Position numbers and translations under genes: made by a program. 64,000 nucleotides of DNA, from positions 186,001 through 250,000 of the forward strand of contig NZ_QXGR01000005.1 in the NCBI RefSeq assembly GCF_003604195.1, written 5' to 3'. The notes under the pieces were generated by a model. That model was not told the origin of the DNA. It did no database searches and saw only the letters and a list, made by a program, of their open reading frames with translations. The stretch is from Simplicispira lacusdiani (GTDB taxonomy: Bacteria > Pseudomonadota > Gammaproteobacteria > Burkholderiales > Burkholderiaceae_C). This document shows, piece by piece, positions 20,270-29,122 of the stretch (its first letter is position 1; every line of letters begins with the position of its first letter).

Positions 20270-21271
20270 TCAGTGCAGCGTGGGAGAGGCCGGGGAGTCC
20301 GGCGTTTGCACCACGGGCGCAGCAGTGAACAGGCCTGCGGCATCCACCGCGTCGAAGCGGTACTGCTGGCCGCAGTATTCACAGCCCACCTCGATATGGC
20401 CCTGCTCGGCCAGGATGCTCTCGGCCTCGGCCGTGCCCAGGCTCTGCAGCATGCGGCCCACGCGCTCGCGGCTGCAGGTGCAGGCGAAGCGCGGGCCGTC
20501 CGCGCCCTGCCGGGGCTCGAAGCGCAGGAGCTTTTCTTCCCAGAACAGGCGGCGCAGGATGGTATCGGCGTCCAGCGTGAGCAGCTCCTCGCGCGTCAGG
20601 CTGGAGGCCAGGTGGGCGATGCGGTTGTAATCCTCGTTGCGGCCGATCTGGTCTTCGTTCTCGCTGTGGGTCAGCGCGCCGGCCAGGTTGCCCTCGCCCT
20701 TGATGGGCATGCGCTGGATCAGCAGACCGGCGGCCACCTTGTCGTCGGCCGCCAGCACCAGCACGGTGTCGAGCTGCTCGGACTGCAGCATGTAGTGCTG
20801 CAGCACGTCGGACAGGCGTTCAAGCTTTTCATGCCGGTCGCCATGCAGCGGCACCACGCCCTGGTAGGGCTGCTGGCCGGGCAGGCGGTCCTGCGGGTCG
20901 AGCGTGATGGCGCAGCGCCCGCCGCCGCCCACGTTGAGCATCTGGCTCAGGCGCGCGCCGTCCGGTACCTCGCCGTTGACCGTGGCCGTGGCGCGCAGCG
21001 CCAGGTCGGACTGCACCTCGGCCACCGCCAGCTTGACGGGGCCATCGCCGAACACCTGCAGCACCAGCGCGCCGTTGAACTTGATGTTGGACTGCATGAG
21101 CACGGCGGCCGCCGCCATCTCGCCCAGCATCTCGCGCACGGGTGCCGGGTAGGCGCCCGTGGCGGTGTTGCCGGCACGGCGCGCCAGGATGTCGGTCCAG
21201 GCGTCGGTCAGGCGCACCAGCATGCCGCGCACGGGCAGGCCATCGAAAAGAAACTTGTGGAGTTCAGACAC
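20270..21271 (-). CDS. hslO: Redox-regulated chaperone Hsp33
   Basis: The 333-residue holdase chaperone is switched on when oxidants release zinc from four cysteines. All four are present: Cys264 and Cys266 (CTC) and Cys297 and Cys300 (CEYC), in the CxC...CxxC order. The N-terminal chaperone domain contains the family strand SDLALRATATVNGEV and the GGGGRCAITLDP region. A short Pro/Ser-rich tail follows. It lies 22 bases after the gamma-carbonic anhydrase gene on the same strand, so the two may be co-transcribed. Confidence 0.96.
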   Translation of the reverse strand: MSELHKFLFDGLPVRGMLVRLTDAWTDILARRAGNTATGAYPAPVREMLGEMAAAAVLMQSNIKFNGALVLQVFGDGPVKLAVAEVQSDLALRATATVNGEVPDGARLSQMLNVGGGGRCAITLDPQDRLPGQQPYQGVVPLHGDRHEKLERLSDVLQHYMLQSEQLDTVLVLAADDKVAAGLLIQRMPIKGEGNLAGALTHSENEDQIGRNEDYNRIAHLASSLTREELLTLDADTILRRLFWEEKLLRFEPRQGADGPRFACTCSRERVGRMLQSLGTAEAESILAEQGHIEVGCEYCGQQYRFDAVDAAGLFTAAPVVQTPDSPASPTLH

Positions 21272-21293
21272 GCGGGGAATCTCGGAAAAGGGT

Positions 21294-21818
21294 TCAGCCG
21301 ATCTTGCGCAGGCCGCTCTGGAAACGGCGCGCGTTCTCGATGTAGTGCAGCGCGCTCATGCGCAGACCATCCATCTGTTCGGGGGTGAGTTGGCGCACCA
21401 CCTTGGCGGGGCTGCCGATGATCATGGAGCCGTCGGGGAACTCCTTGCCCTCGGTGACCAGCGCGCCGGCACCCACCAGGCAGTTCTTGCCAATCTTCGC
21501 GCCGTTGAGGATGACGGCGCCGATGCCGATCAGCGACTCGTCGCCGATGGTGCAGCCGTGCAGCATCACCTGGTGGCCCACGGTCACGCGCTCGCCCACC
21601 ACCAGGGGCTTGCCGAAGTCGGCGTGCAGCACGCTTGCGTCCTGGATGTTGGAGCCCGCGCCGATGGTGATGCTCTCGGTGTCGCCGCGCACCACGGTGC
21701 CGAACCAGACGCTGGCGTCCTCACCCAGCGTCACCTTGCCCATCACCTGCGCGCTGTCGGCCACCCAGCTCGAAGCCGCCACCTGCGGCGCCACGCCGTC
21801 GAGTTCGTAAATCGCCAT
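21294..21818 (-). CDS. Gamma-class carbonic anhydrase family protein
   Basis: The 174-residue left-handed beta-helix protein is built of hexapeptide repeats, closest to YrdA/PaaY. The three zinc-binding histidines His65, His82 and His87 are in place ([14 protein letters not shown]), so metal binding is expected. It probably forms a trimer in the cytoplasm. Carbonic anhydrase activity in this subgroup is variable; the acidic residues of the archaeal Cam loop are not evident. The gene is 22 bases upstream of hslO and divergent from the DUF455 gene. Confidence 0.93.
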   Translation of the reverse strand: MAIYELDGVAPQVAASSWVADSAQVMGKVTLGEDASVWFGTVVRGDTESITIGAGSNIQDASVLHADFGKPLVVGERVTVGHQVMLHGCTIGDESLIGIGAVILNGAKIGKNCLVGAGALVTEGKEFPDGSMIIGSPAKVVRQLTPEQMDGLRMSALHYIENARRFQSGLRKIG

Positions 21819-21903
21819 GCACCCACTCCCGCAAAAAAAAAGAAGCTGCCTTCGGTTACAAAGCGACGACTCGCTCCGGATGGCAGCACCTAGAATTGTA
21901 AGG

Positions 21904-22701
21904 ATGGAGCTTCGCCACCGCGCACTGCAGGTCTTGTGCCTCTCGGACCCTGAGCAAAAAGTGGCTCAAACCCTTGAGCTGCAAGCGCAAGCAGCTCATT
22001 TTTCAATAGCAGACCAGGCTCCGTCCACGGACGGATTGACCCTGCCCGGCCACCCCGAGCGCCCCGAACTGCGCAGCCACACCGAGATGGCCCGGCGCTC
22101 GCCCGCCACCCCCGAAGGCCGGGCCGTGCTGCTGCATGCCATCGCGCACATCGAGTTCAACGCCATCAACCTCGCGCTCGACGCCGTCTGGCGCTTCGAC
22201 GGCATGCCGCGCCCGTACTACCTCGACTGGCTGCGCGTGGCGGCCGAGGAGGCGCGCCATTTCCAAATGCTGCGCGACCATCTGCGCGGCCAGGGCCGTG
22301 ACTACGGCGACTACCCTGCCCACCAGGGCCTGTGGACCATGTGCGAGAAGACGCGGCACGACGCCACCGCGCGCATGGCGCTGGTGCCGCGCACCATGGA
22401 GGCGCGCGGCCTGGACGCCACGCCCCTCATCCAGCGCAAGCTGCGCCAGGTGGGCACGCCCGATGCGCTGGCCGCCGCCCGCATCCTGGACGTGATCCTG
22501 GAGGAAGAAGTGGGCCATGTGGCCATTGGCAACCACTGGTACCGCTGGCTGTGCGAGCGCCAGGGCCTGGAGCCAGAATCGCACTACGCCACCCTGGTCC
22601 GCCGCCACGAAGCGCCGCGCCTCAAGCCCCCCTTCAACGAAGCGGCCCGGCGCCAGGCGGGTTTCAGCGAGACCGAACTGCGATGGCTGCAGCACGGCTG
22701 A
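21904..22701 (+). CDS. Ferritin-like DUF455 protein
   Basis: The 265-residue four-helix-bundle protein of the DUF455 family has likely di-iron ligands: [28 protein letters not shown] and [15 protein letters not shown] (Glu and ExxH pairs). The reaction is not known; the fold is related to ferritin and MiaE-like oxygenases. The start at 21904 begins MELRHRAL, the usual opening. Residues about 17-37 (the linker before the first helix) are encoded by an antisense copy of dispersed repeat A, giving a run with Gln, Ala, Phe and Ile and AT-rich codons. Confidence 0.88.
   Translation: MELRHRALQVLCLSDPEQKVAQTLELQAQAAHFSIADQAPSTDGLTLPGHPERPELRSHTEMARRSPATPEGRAVLLHAIAHIEFNAINLALDAVWRFDGMPRPYYLDWLRVAAEEARHFQMLRDHLRGQGRDYGDYPAHQGLWTMCEKTRHDATARMALVPRTMEARGLDATPLIQRKLRQVGTPDALAAARILDVILEEEVGHVAIGNHWYRWLCERQGLEPESHYATLVRRHEAPRLKPPFNEAARRQAGFSETELRWLQHG
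21952..22012 (-). repeat. Dispersed repeat A, copy inside the DUF455 gene (in frame)
   Basis: Read on the minus strand it gives CTATTGAAAAATGAGCTGCT, then TGCGCTTGCAGCTCAAGGGT, then TTGAGCC, matching the repeat core. The gene reads it as CAA GCG CAA GCA GCT CAT TTT, the same antisense frame as in mutL and the permease. Confidence 0.75.
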
Positions 22702-22770
22702 ACCGTCCAATTCTTCCTACAATCACGGCCCGACCCCTTGCCACACACCCATCCAGCGAAGATTCACAAC

Positions 22771-24033
22771 ATGTCGAGCACCACCGCACCCGGAACCACC
22801 AACGCACCGGACGCCAGCCTGACATCCGTGGCCCTGATCGCGCGCCAGGCCATCGTGAATGCGCAGCATGTCGTGATCGGCTATGAACTGTTCAATCGCT
22901 CGCGCACCGGCCCCATGCACACGGCCGCCACCGATGTGGCGCTGGTCTTCACCGCCCTCTCGCACGCCGGCACGGACGAACTGGTGGGCAAGAAGCTCAT
23001 CTTCGTCAACTGCACGCACGAAAGCCTGACCGGCGGCCACCTCGAACTCATCGACCCCGACAAGGTGGTGCTGGAGATCCCGCCGCTGGGCCATGCCGCC
23101 GCCGAGGAAGTGGCGGCGCGCCTGCCCATCCTCACGGGCCTGCGCGAACGGGGCTTTCACCTGGCCTTCACCCACACGGTGCTGCAGTCCACCTACGCCT
23201 CCTGGCTGCCGCTGGCCGACTACATCAAGCTGGACCTCTCGGTGCTCGCGCCCGACCAGCTGGCCGTGCTGATCAGCTACGCCAACCGCCATTCGCAGGC
23301 CGAGCTGATCGCCGAGAAGGTGGAGACCGCGCAGCAGTACGACGCCGCCTCCAGCCAGGGCATACAGATGTTCCAGGGCTACTGGTTCGCGCGCCCCTCG
23401 CTAGTGCACGCCAAGCTGGTGGCCCCCGGGCAGGCCAGCATCCTCGAACTCATCAACCTGGTGCGCAAGCAGGCCAGCACCGACGAGATCGAGGAGGTGC
23501 TCAAGAAGGACGCGGGCCTGGCCTTCAACCTGATGCGCCTCATCAACTCCTCGGGCTTCGGCCTGACGCGCGAGATCACTTCCTTCCGCCAGGCCGTGAT
23601 GCTGATGGGCCTCAAGAAGCTGTTCCGCTGGGCCGCGCTGCTGCTCACCGCCTCGCGCACCAGCGGCACGCCCTCCTCCGTGGGCCAGACGGCCGTCGTG
23701 CGCGGGCGGCTCATGGAGCTGCTGGCGCTCGAAACCCTGTCGCAGGAAGAAGCCGACGAGGCCTTCGTGGTGGGCATCTTCTCCATGCTTGACACCATGC
23801 TGAGCATGCCCATGGCGTCGGCGCTGAACCTGCTGAGCGTGCCCGACAGCGTGAGCGCCGCGCTGCTGCGCCGCGAAGGCTTCCTGGGCGACCTGCTCAC
23901 GCTGGTCGAGGCCTGCGAATCCAGCGACGACGCGGCCTTCAACCACGCCGCGGGCACCCTGCACCTGAGCAGCCAGCAGATCAACGGGGCGCACCTGCAG
24001 GCCCTCGCCTGGGCGGATCACGTCATCGACTGA
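22771..24033 (+). CDS. EAL-like + HDOD domain signalling protein (copy 1)
   Basis: The 420-residue protein has a degenerate EAL domain (about 20-205) and a HDOD domain (about 215-400), the YuxH-type layout. In the EAL part, the Glu of YELFNRS, Asn of VNCTHESL, IKLD and AEKVE are recognisable. The DDFGTG-type metal loop is missing, so c-di-GMP hydrolysis is unlikely; it may instead bind the nucleotide or a partner. HDOD domains are non-catalytic relatives of HD phosphohydrolases. A second ATG 33 bases upstream is possible. The next gene is a close paralogue in tandem, 75 bases downstream. Confidence 0.88.
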   Translation: MSSTTAPGTTNAPDASLTSVALIARQAIVNAQHVVIGYELFNRSRTGPMHTAATDVALVFTALSHAGTDELVGKKLIFVNCTHESLTGGHLELIDPDKVVLEIPPLGHAAAEEVAARLPILTGLRERGFHLAFTHTVLQSTYASWLPLADYIKLDLSVLAPDQLAVLISYANRHSQAELIAEKVETAQQYDAASSQGIQMFQGYWFARPSLVHAKLVAPGQASILELINLVRKQASTDEIEEVLKKDAGLAFNLMRLINSSGFGLTREITSFRQAVMLMGLKKLFRWAALLLTASRTSGTPSSVGQTAVVRGRLMELLALETLSQEEADEAFVVGIFSMLDTMLSMPMASALNLLSVPDSVSAALLRREGFLGDLLTLVEACESSDDAAFNHAAGTLHLSSQQINGAHLQALAWADHVID

Positions 24034-24108
24034 GCGCCGAAACCCAAGGGGGAACGCAGGCGCGCCGATTCACCCTAGAATCAGGCGAAAGACACCACGC
24101 ACTCCCCC

Positions 24109-25377
24109 ATGTCCAGTATTCCCGAGCCAGACACCGCGCCTTCTCCAGAAACCGTCACGGACGAGGGTTCCGCTGCGCTGATCGCGCGCCAGGCCATCGT
24201 GGACGAGCACCGCGCGGTATTCGGCTATGAGCTGTACGACCGCTCCACGGGCGACAACCACACCGCCGCCAGCGACGCAGCCCTGCTGTTCAACGCCCTC
24301 TCCCATGGCGACGCCGATCTCCTGGCGGGCAAGAAGCTGGTCTTCATCAACTGCACGCACGAGAGCCTGGCCTCGGGCCACCTGGAGCTGATCCACCCCG
24401 ATAAGGTGGTGCTCAAGGTGCCCACGCTGCCCGAAGGCGCCAGCATCGAGGACATCGAGCACACCGTGGACCTGTTCGCGTCGCTCACCAAGCGGGGATT
24501 CCGCCTGGCCTTCAACCAGAACGTGCTGCGCCGCGCCTACGCCGCCTGGCTGCCCCACGCCTCTTACATCAAGCTCGACATGACGGCCTTCCGGCCCGAG
24601 ATGGCGGCGCCGCTGGTGAAGTTCGCCACGCTCAACAGCAAGGCCCAGCTGGTGGCCGAAAAGGTGGAATCCGCCGAGCAATACCAGCTCATGGCGGACC
24701 TGGGCGTCAAGCTCTTCCAGGGCTACTGGTTCGCCAAGCCGGCCATCGTGCAGGCCAAGACCATCCGGCCCTCGCAGGCCATCATCATCCAGCTCATCAA
24801 CCTGGTGCGCAAACAGGCCAGCTCGGCCGAGATCGAGGAACTCCTCAAGAAGGACCCCACGCTCTCGTTCAACCTGCTGCGCTTCATCAATTCCTCGGGC
24901 TTCGGCCTGTCGTGCGAGATCACATCCTTCCGGCACGCTGTGATGATCCTGGGCCTGAAGAAGCTCTTTCGCTGGGCCTCGCTGCTGCTGACCACCTCGC
25001 GCGGCGGCAGCGCGCCCGCCGTGGGCACCACCGCCGTGGTGCGCGGCCGCCTCATGGAACTGCTGGCCACCGAGATGCTCTCGCCCGAGGAATGCGACAA
25101 CGCCTTCGTCGTCGGCGTGTTCTCGCTGCTCGACGCCATGCTGGGCATCCCGATCGACAAGGCCCTGGAGTCCGTGGCCCTGCCCGAGCCCGTGGTCGAG
25201 GCCCTGCTGCACGACACCGGCGTCTTCGCGCCCTTCCTCGCGCTCGCCAAGGCCTGCGAAAGCGGTGACGACGCGGCCTTCGCGCACAACATCGAGCTGC
25301 TGCACCTCTCGGGCCACCAGGTCAACATGGCCCACCTGCAGGCCCTGGCCTGGGCCGACAGCCTGGGCGCGGAATAA
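24109..25377 (+). CDS. EAL-like + HDOD domain signalling protein (copy 2)
   Basis: The 422-residue paralogue of the preceding gene shares its entire length and most of the HDOD domain nearly word for word, for example LINLVRKQAS, NSSGFGL, GLKKLFRWA and VVRGRLMELLA. The EAL part again lacks the DD metal loop but keeps YELYDRS, INCTHESL, IKLD and AEKVE. This is a tandem duplication with divergence in the N-terminal tail and in the EAL surface. It ends three bases before the xerD stop on the other strand. Confidence 0.88.
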   Translation: MSSIPEPDTAPSPETVTDEGSAALIARQAIVDEHRAVFGYELYDRSTGDNHTAASDAALLFNALSHGDADLLAGKKLVFINCTHESLASGHLELIHPDKVVLKVPTLPEGASIEDIEHTVDLFASLTKRGFRLAFNQNVLRRAYAAWLPHASYIKLDMTAFRPEMAAPLVKFATLNSKAQLVAEKVESAEQYQLMADLGVKLFQGYWFAKPAIVQAKTIRPSQAIIIQLINLVRKQASSAEIEELLKKDPTLSFNLLRFINSSGFGLSCEITSFRHAVMILGLKKLFRWASLLLTTSRGGSAPAVGTTAVVRGRLMELLATEMLSPEECDNAFVVGVFSLLDAMLGIPIDKALESVALPEPVVEALLHDTGVFAPFLALAKACESGDDAAFAHNIELLHLSGHQVNMAHLQALAWADSLGAE

Positions 25378-25380
25378 GCC

Positions 25381-26289
25381 TCAGCCGCGCGGGTGGTGCC
25401 GCGCGTGCAGCTGCCGCAGGCGCTCGCGCGCCACATGGGTGTAGATGGTGGTGGTGGAAATGTCGGCATGCCCCAGCAGCAACTGCACCACGCGCAGGTC
25501 GGCGCCGTGGTTGAGCAGGTGCGTGGCGAACGCGTGGCGCAGGGTGTGCGGTGACAGCGGCGCGGTGATGCCCGCCGCCCGCGCGTGCTTTTTCACGACG
25601 ACCCAGAACATCACGCGCGTCATGCCCGCGCCGCGCGCCGTCACGAACAGGTCGTCGGTCTGCTGCCCGGCCAGGATGGCGCCGCGCGCGTCGCGCAGGT
25701 AGCGCTCCAGCCACTGGCGCGCCACCTCGCCAAAGGGCACCAGACGCTCCTTGCCACCCTTGCCCATCACGCGCAAAACGCCCTCGTTCAGCCCCAGGTT
25801 CCAGGTCTTGAGCGTCACCAGCTCGGTCACGCGCAGGCCGCTGGCGTACATCAGTTCCAGCATGGCCCGGTCGCGCAGGCCCAGGGGCGTGTCCACCTCG
25901 GGCGCGACGAGCAGCGCCTCCACCTGCGCCTGCGTGAGCGTCTTGGGCACGCGCAGCGGCTGGCGCGCCGCCTGCAGGCGCACCGTGGGGTCCTGCTGGA
26001 TGCGCCGCTCGCGCAGCGCCCAGTGGAAGTAGCGCCGCAGCACCGTCAGGCGCCGGTTGGCCGTGGTGGCGCGGGTCGCCGCGTGGCGCTCGGCGAAATA
26101 GCCCTGGAGGTGGTGTTCGGCCGTGCCGTCCAGGGCCTGCGCGGGCTGCTGCCGGGCCAGCCACTGCGCGTACAGCGTGAGGTCGCGCCGGTAGGCCGCC
26201 AGGGTGTTGCGCGAGAGACCGTCCTCCAGCCACAGGGCATCCACGAAGGCATCGATGGCGGACTGGCTGTTCTGGAGATCGGCGGACAT
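25381..26289 (-). CDS. xerD: Tyrosine recombinase XerD
   Basis: The 302-residue recombinase should act with XerC at the dif site to resolve chromosome dimers. The catalytic residues are complete: Arg153 in SGLRVTEL, Lys177 in GKGGKER, His248 and Arg251 in HTLRHAFATH, His274 in LLGHADIST and nucleophile Tyr283 in TIYTHV. The N-terminal SAM-like core-binding domain covers about 1-100. The tail is short. It is a standalone chromosomal gene, not part of an integron or phage. XerC rather than XerD cannot be fully excluded by eye. Confidence 0.9.
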   Translation of the reverse strand: MSADLQNSQSAIDAFVDALWLEDGLSRNTLAAYRRDLTLYAQWLARQQPAQALDGTAEHHLQGYFAERHAATRATTANRRLTVLRRYFHWALRERRIQQDPTVRLQAARQPLRVPKTLTQAQVEALLVAPEVDTPLGLRDRAMLELMYASGLRVTELVTLKTWNLGLNEGVLRVMGKGGKERLVPFGEVARQWLERYLRDARGAILAGQQTDDLFVTARGAGMTRVMFWVVVKKHARAAGITAPLSPHTLRHAFATHLLNHGADLRVVQLLLGHADISTTTIYTHVARERLRQLHARHHPRG

Positions 26290-26305
26290 GCGGGAACCAT
26301 AGCGC

Positions 26306-26342
26306 AAAAAAAAGGCCCTGCCAGCGCGCGCTGGCAGGGCCT
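26306..26342 (-). terminator. Rho-independent terminator of the Bug-protein gene
   Basis: A perfect 15-bp inverted repeat (AGGCCCTGCCAGCGC and its complement, with no unpaired loop bases) is followed on the minus strand by eight T. It lies 15 bases after the Bug gene stop and just before the xerD start, separating the two transcripts. Confidence 0.93.
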
Positions 26343-26357
26343 CTGGGAGGATGCCGG

Positions 26358-27320
26358 TCAGTTGAGGTTGAGCTTCTGCTGCTCGACCACCTTCTTGTAG
26401 ACCTCGAACTCGGCCTTGATCTGCGCGCCGAACTGCTCGGGCGTGTTGGCCACGATGAGCGAGCCCGTGTCCTCGATGCGCTTCTTCACGGCCGGGTCTT
26501 CCAGGGCTTTGCGCACGGCCGCGTTGACCTTGTCCACCACCTCCTTGGGCAGGCCCTTGGGGCCGACGATGCCGTAGTAGGCCATGCGGTTGACGGGCTC
26601 CAGCCCCAGCTCCTTGAAGGTGGGCACGTTGGGCAGGCCCGCCACGCGCTGGGGCGCGGCCACCACGATGGGCACGAGGCGGTTTTCCTTGATGAAGGGC
26701 AGCGCCGAGGGCAGGTTGTCGAAGATGATGGGCACCTGGCCGGCCACCGTGTCATTGAGCGCGGGGCCCGCGCCACGGTAGGGGATGTGCGTCATGAAGG
26801 TGCCGCTGAGGTTTTTGTACAGCTCGGTCTGCAGGTGGCCGATGCCGCCCGTGCCCGACGAGGCATAGGAATGCTTGCCGGGGTTGCGTTTCACCTCGGC
26901 CACGAAAGCCGCATAGTCCTTGGCCGGGAAGCTCGGGTGCACCGCGATGATGTTGGGCGTGGCCGCGATGTTGACGATGGGCGTGAAGTCGGTCAGCGGG
27001 TTGTACGGCGTCTTGGGGTTGATGGCCGGGTTGGCCGCCGTGGTGGACACCGTGGCCATGCCGAGCGCATAGCCGTCGGCCATCGCCTTGGCCGTCTCGT
27101 TGGCGCCGATGATGCCACCGCCACCCGCCTTGTTCTCCACCACCACGGGCTGGCCCAGCGCCTTGCCCAGCGGGTCGGAAATCACCCGCGCGATGATGTC
27201 GGTCGTGCCGCCCGGCGCGAACGGCACCACCAGCTTCACGGGCTTGTTCGGGTAGCCCTGGGCGAGGGCGGTGCCTGCGGCGGCAGCCAGGGCCAGGCCC
27301 AACCAGCTTCTACGATGCAT
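26358..27320 (-). CDS. Bug/TctC-family periplasmic solute-binding protein
   Basis: The 320-residue tripartite-tricarboxylate-type binding protein has a Sec signal peptide ([20 protein letters not shown], cleaved before QGYP). Family signatures are [17 protein letters not shown] and the beta-turn segments [14 protein letters not shown] and [18 protein letters not shown]. Bug proteins capture carboxylates or other small acids in the periplasm and are greatly expanded in Betaproteobacteria. No TctA/TctB membrane genes are nearby, as is usual for orphan Bug genes. The ligand is unknown. It has its own terminator. Confidence 0.94.
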   Translation of the reverse strand: MHRRSWLGLALAAAAGTALAQGYPNKPVKLVVPFAPGGTTDIIARVISDPLGKALGQPVVVENKAGGGGIIGANETAKAMADGYALGMATVSTTAANPAINPKTPYNPLTDFTPIVNIAATPNIIAVHPSFPAKDYAAFVAEVKRNPGKHSYASSGTGGIGHLQTELYKNLSGTFMTHIPYRGAGPALNDTVAGQVPIIFDNLPSALPFIKENRLVPIVVAAPQRVAGLPNVPTFKELGLEPVNRMAYYGIVGPKGLPKEVVDKVNAAVRKALEDPAVKKRIEDTGSLIVANTPEQFGAQIKAEFEVYKKVVEQQKLNLN

Positions 27321-27489
27321 ACATGTCTCCTTGTTATGGATGGAACAGGGCACATCCTATACGCAGAGGGCCTGCCCCGCAGGCTTGCCCCAGGGTGCCC
27401 ATGGGTCATGGGTGCTCGCACCCGAGCCCCCGGCCCGGGCAATCCCGGCGTGACAGCGCGGCGGTGCGTGCCACGGTATCCTGCGCACC

Positions 27490-28395
27490 GTGAACTACGC
27501 GCAACTGCTCTTCCCGGATTTTTCGCTCATCCTCTGCGGCTACCTCATCTGCCGCTACACCGCCCTCAACCGCACGGTCTGGCAGCCCGTGGAAAGCCTG
27601 GTGTACTACCTGCTCTTTCCGGTGCTGCTGTTCCAATCCATCGTCAAGAGCCCGATCGACCTGAACGCAGCCTCGGGGCTGATGGCGGCCGGCCTGCTCT
27701 CGGGCCTGTGCGGCATCGGCCTGGCCTACGCACTGCCCCACCTGCCCTGGCTGGGCAAGCACCTCGATCCGCGCGACCACGCCGCGAGCGCGCAGGTGGC
27801 CTTCCGCTTCAACTCCTTCATCGGCCTGGCGCTGGCCGAGCGCGTGGCCGGCAGCCAGGGCCTGCTGATGATCGCCGTGCTCATCGGCGTGTGCGTGCCG
27901 CTGTTCAACGTGGCCGCCGTCTGGCCCATGGCGCGCCAGGGCAAGCACAGCTTCGCGCGCGAGCTGCTGCGCAACCCGCTGATCCTGGCCACGGCCACGG
28001 GCCTGGTGGCCAATCTGCTGGGCTTTCGCATTCCGGGATGGATGGAGCCCACCGTCCACCGCATCGGCGCCGCCTCGCTGGCGCTGGGCCTGATGGCCGC
28101 GGGCGCGGGCATGCAGTTCGGGCTGCTCCAGCGCAGCAAGCTGCTGTCGCTGTCGGTGCTGTCCATCCGCCATTTGGTGCAGCCGCTCATCGCCCTGGGT
28201 GTGGCCTGGCTGCTGCGCCTGGACCCGGTGCAGACCACGGTGCTGCTGGCCTTCTCGGCCCTGCCCACGGCCTCCACCTGCTACGTGCTGGCCGCGCGCA
28301 TGGGCTACAACGGGCCGTATGTGGCGGGTCTGGTCACGCTCTCGACGCTGCTGGGGCTGGCGAGCCTGCCCTTCGCGCTCGGGGTGCTGCGGTGA
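27490..28395 (+). CDS. AEC (auxin efflux carrier) family transporter
   Basis: The 301-residue inner-membrane protein has about ten hydrophobic helices and the AEC-family layout of two five-helix halves. Examples are SLVYYLLFPVLLFQSIV in the first half and FSALPTASTCYVLAARMGYN with VTLSTLLGL at the end. Members export or import carboxylates; the substrate is not predictable here. The start is GTG. It overlaps the following esterase gene as GTGA, so the two are translated together. Confidence 0.9.
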   Translation: MNYAQLLFPDFSLILCGYLICRYTALNRTVWQPVESLVYYLLFPVLLFQSIVKSPIDLNAASGLMAAGLLSGLCGIGLAYALPHLPWLGKHLDPRDHAASAQVAFRFNSFIGLALAERVAGSQGLLMIAVLIGVCVPLFNVAAVWPMARQGKHSFARELLRNPLILATATGLVANLLGFRIPGWMEPTVHRIGAASLALGLMAAGAGMQFGLLQRSKLLSLSVLSIRHLVQPLIALGVAWLLRLDPVQTTVLLAFSALPTASTCYVLAARMGYNGPYVAGLVTLSTLLGLASLPFALGVLR

Positions 28396-29054
28396 AGGGC
28401 ACGGCCTCTCCCGCGCCGGACATGCCGCGCCGGCGCTGGCTGGCCGCCTGCCTGCTCGTGGCGTCGCTCGCCGCCTGCGGACGCAAGGCGCCGCGCGCCC
28501 AGGCCGTGCCACGCGAGGCCACGGTGCTGGCGCTGGGCGATTCACTCACCTCGGGCGTGGGCGCATCGGCCGACACGGCCTACCCCGCCGAATTGCAGCG
28601 CCTGACCGGCTGGACGGTGGTGAACGGCGGTGTGTCTGGCAACACCTCAGCACAGGCGCTGGAGCGGCTGCCCGATCTGCTGCGGCGGCACCAGCCGCAG
28701 CTCGTCATCGTCAGCATCGGCGGCAATGATTTTCTGCGCCGCCAGGGCACCAGCGCCACGCGCGACCGGGTGCGCCAGATCTGCGAGCAGGTCCGCGCCA
28801 GCGGTGCCCAGGTACTGCTGGTGGCCGTGCCCGAGCTGTCCTTGCTGGCGGCGGCGGGCCGGCTGAGCGACCACGCGCTGTACAAGGACATCGCGGACGA
28901 ACTCCGCATCCCGCTGCACCGCGAGGGCTGGTCGACCGTGCTGGCCGACGCCCGCCTGCGGTCCGACCCCATCCATGCCAACGCGGCGGGGTACGCGCAG
29001 TTTGCGCGGGGGCTGGTGGACACGCTGCGCGACACCGGCCTTCTGGCGCACTAG
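28392..29054 (+). CDS. SGNH-fold arylesterase/lysophospholipase (TesA-like), lipoprotein
   Basis: The 220-residue SGNH hydrolase has the nucleophile in LALGDSLTSG, the glycine block GGVSGNTS, the Asn block SIGGNDF and the Asp-His pair in DPIHANAAGY, all in order. The N-terminus carries a hydrophobic stretch ending SLAAC, a lipobox, so it is probably lipid-anchored. The GTG start overlaps the AEC stop (GTGA); an ATG ten codons later would give a more typical signal peptide and may be the true start. It is a TesA-type thioesterase or arylesterase by family. The repeat at 29056 follows directly after its stop. Confidence 0.88.
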   Translation: MKGTASPAPDMPRRRWLAACLLVASLAACGRKAPRAQAVPREATVLALGDSLTSGVGASADTAYPAELQRLTGWTVVNGGVSGNTSAQALERLPDLLRRHQPQLVIVSIGGNDFLRRQGTSATRDRVRQICEQVRASGAQVLLVAVPELSLLAAAGRLSDHALYKDIADELRIPLHREGWSTVLADARLRSDPIHANAAGYAQFARGLVDTLRDTGLLAH

Positions 29055-29055
29055 A

Positions 29056-29122
29056 TTTGCTATTTTTTTAATAGCTTGCGGCGCTTTCCAGCAAAGCGCT
29101 GCAGGCCGATTTCATTCGAAAC
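29056..29122 (+). repeat. Dispersed repeat A, copy covering the queG stop codon
   Basis: TTGCTATTTTTTTAATAGCT, then TGCGGCGCTTTCCAGCAAAG, CGCTGCAGGCCGATTTCATT and CGAAA form a full member with both the TTGCTATT/AATAGC palindrome and the GCGCTTT/AAAGCGC hairpin. The last 11 bases overlap queG and supply its final Phe-Glu and stop codon. Confidence 0.9.

Noticed and set aside
25381..26289. XerD-like recombinase as a sign of an integron or phage
   Set aside because: It has the length and catalytic pattern of housekeeping XerD, and the neighbours are ordinary chromosomal genes.
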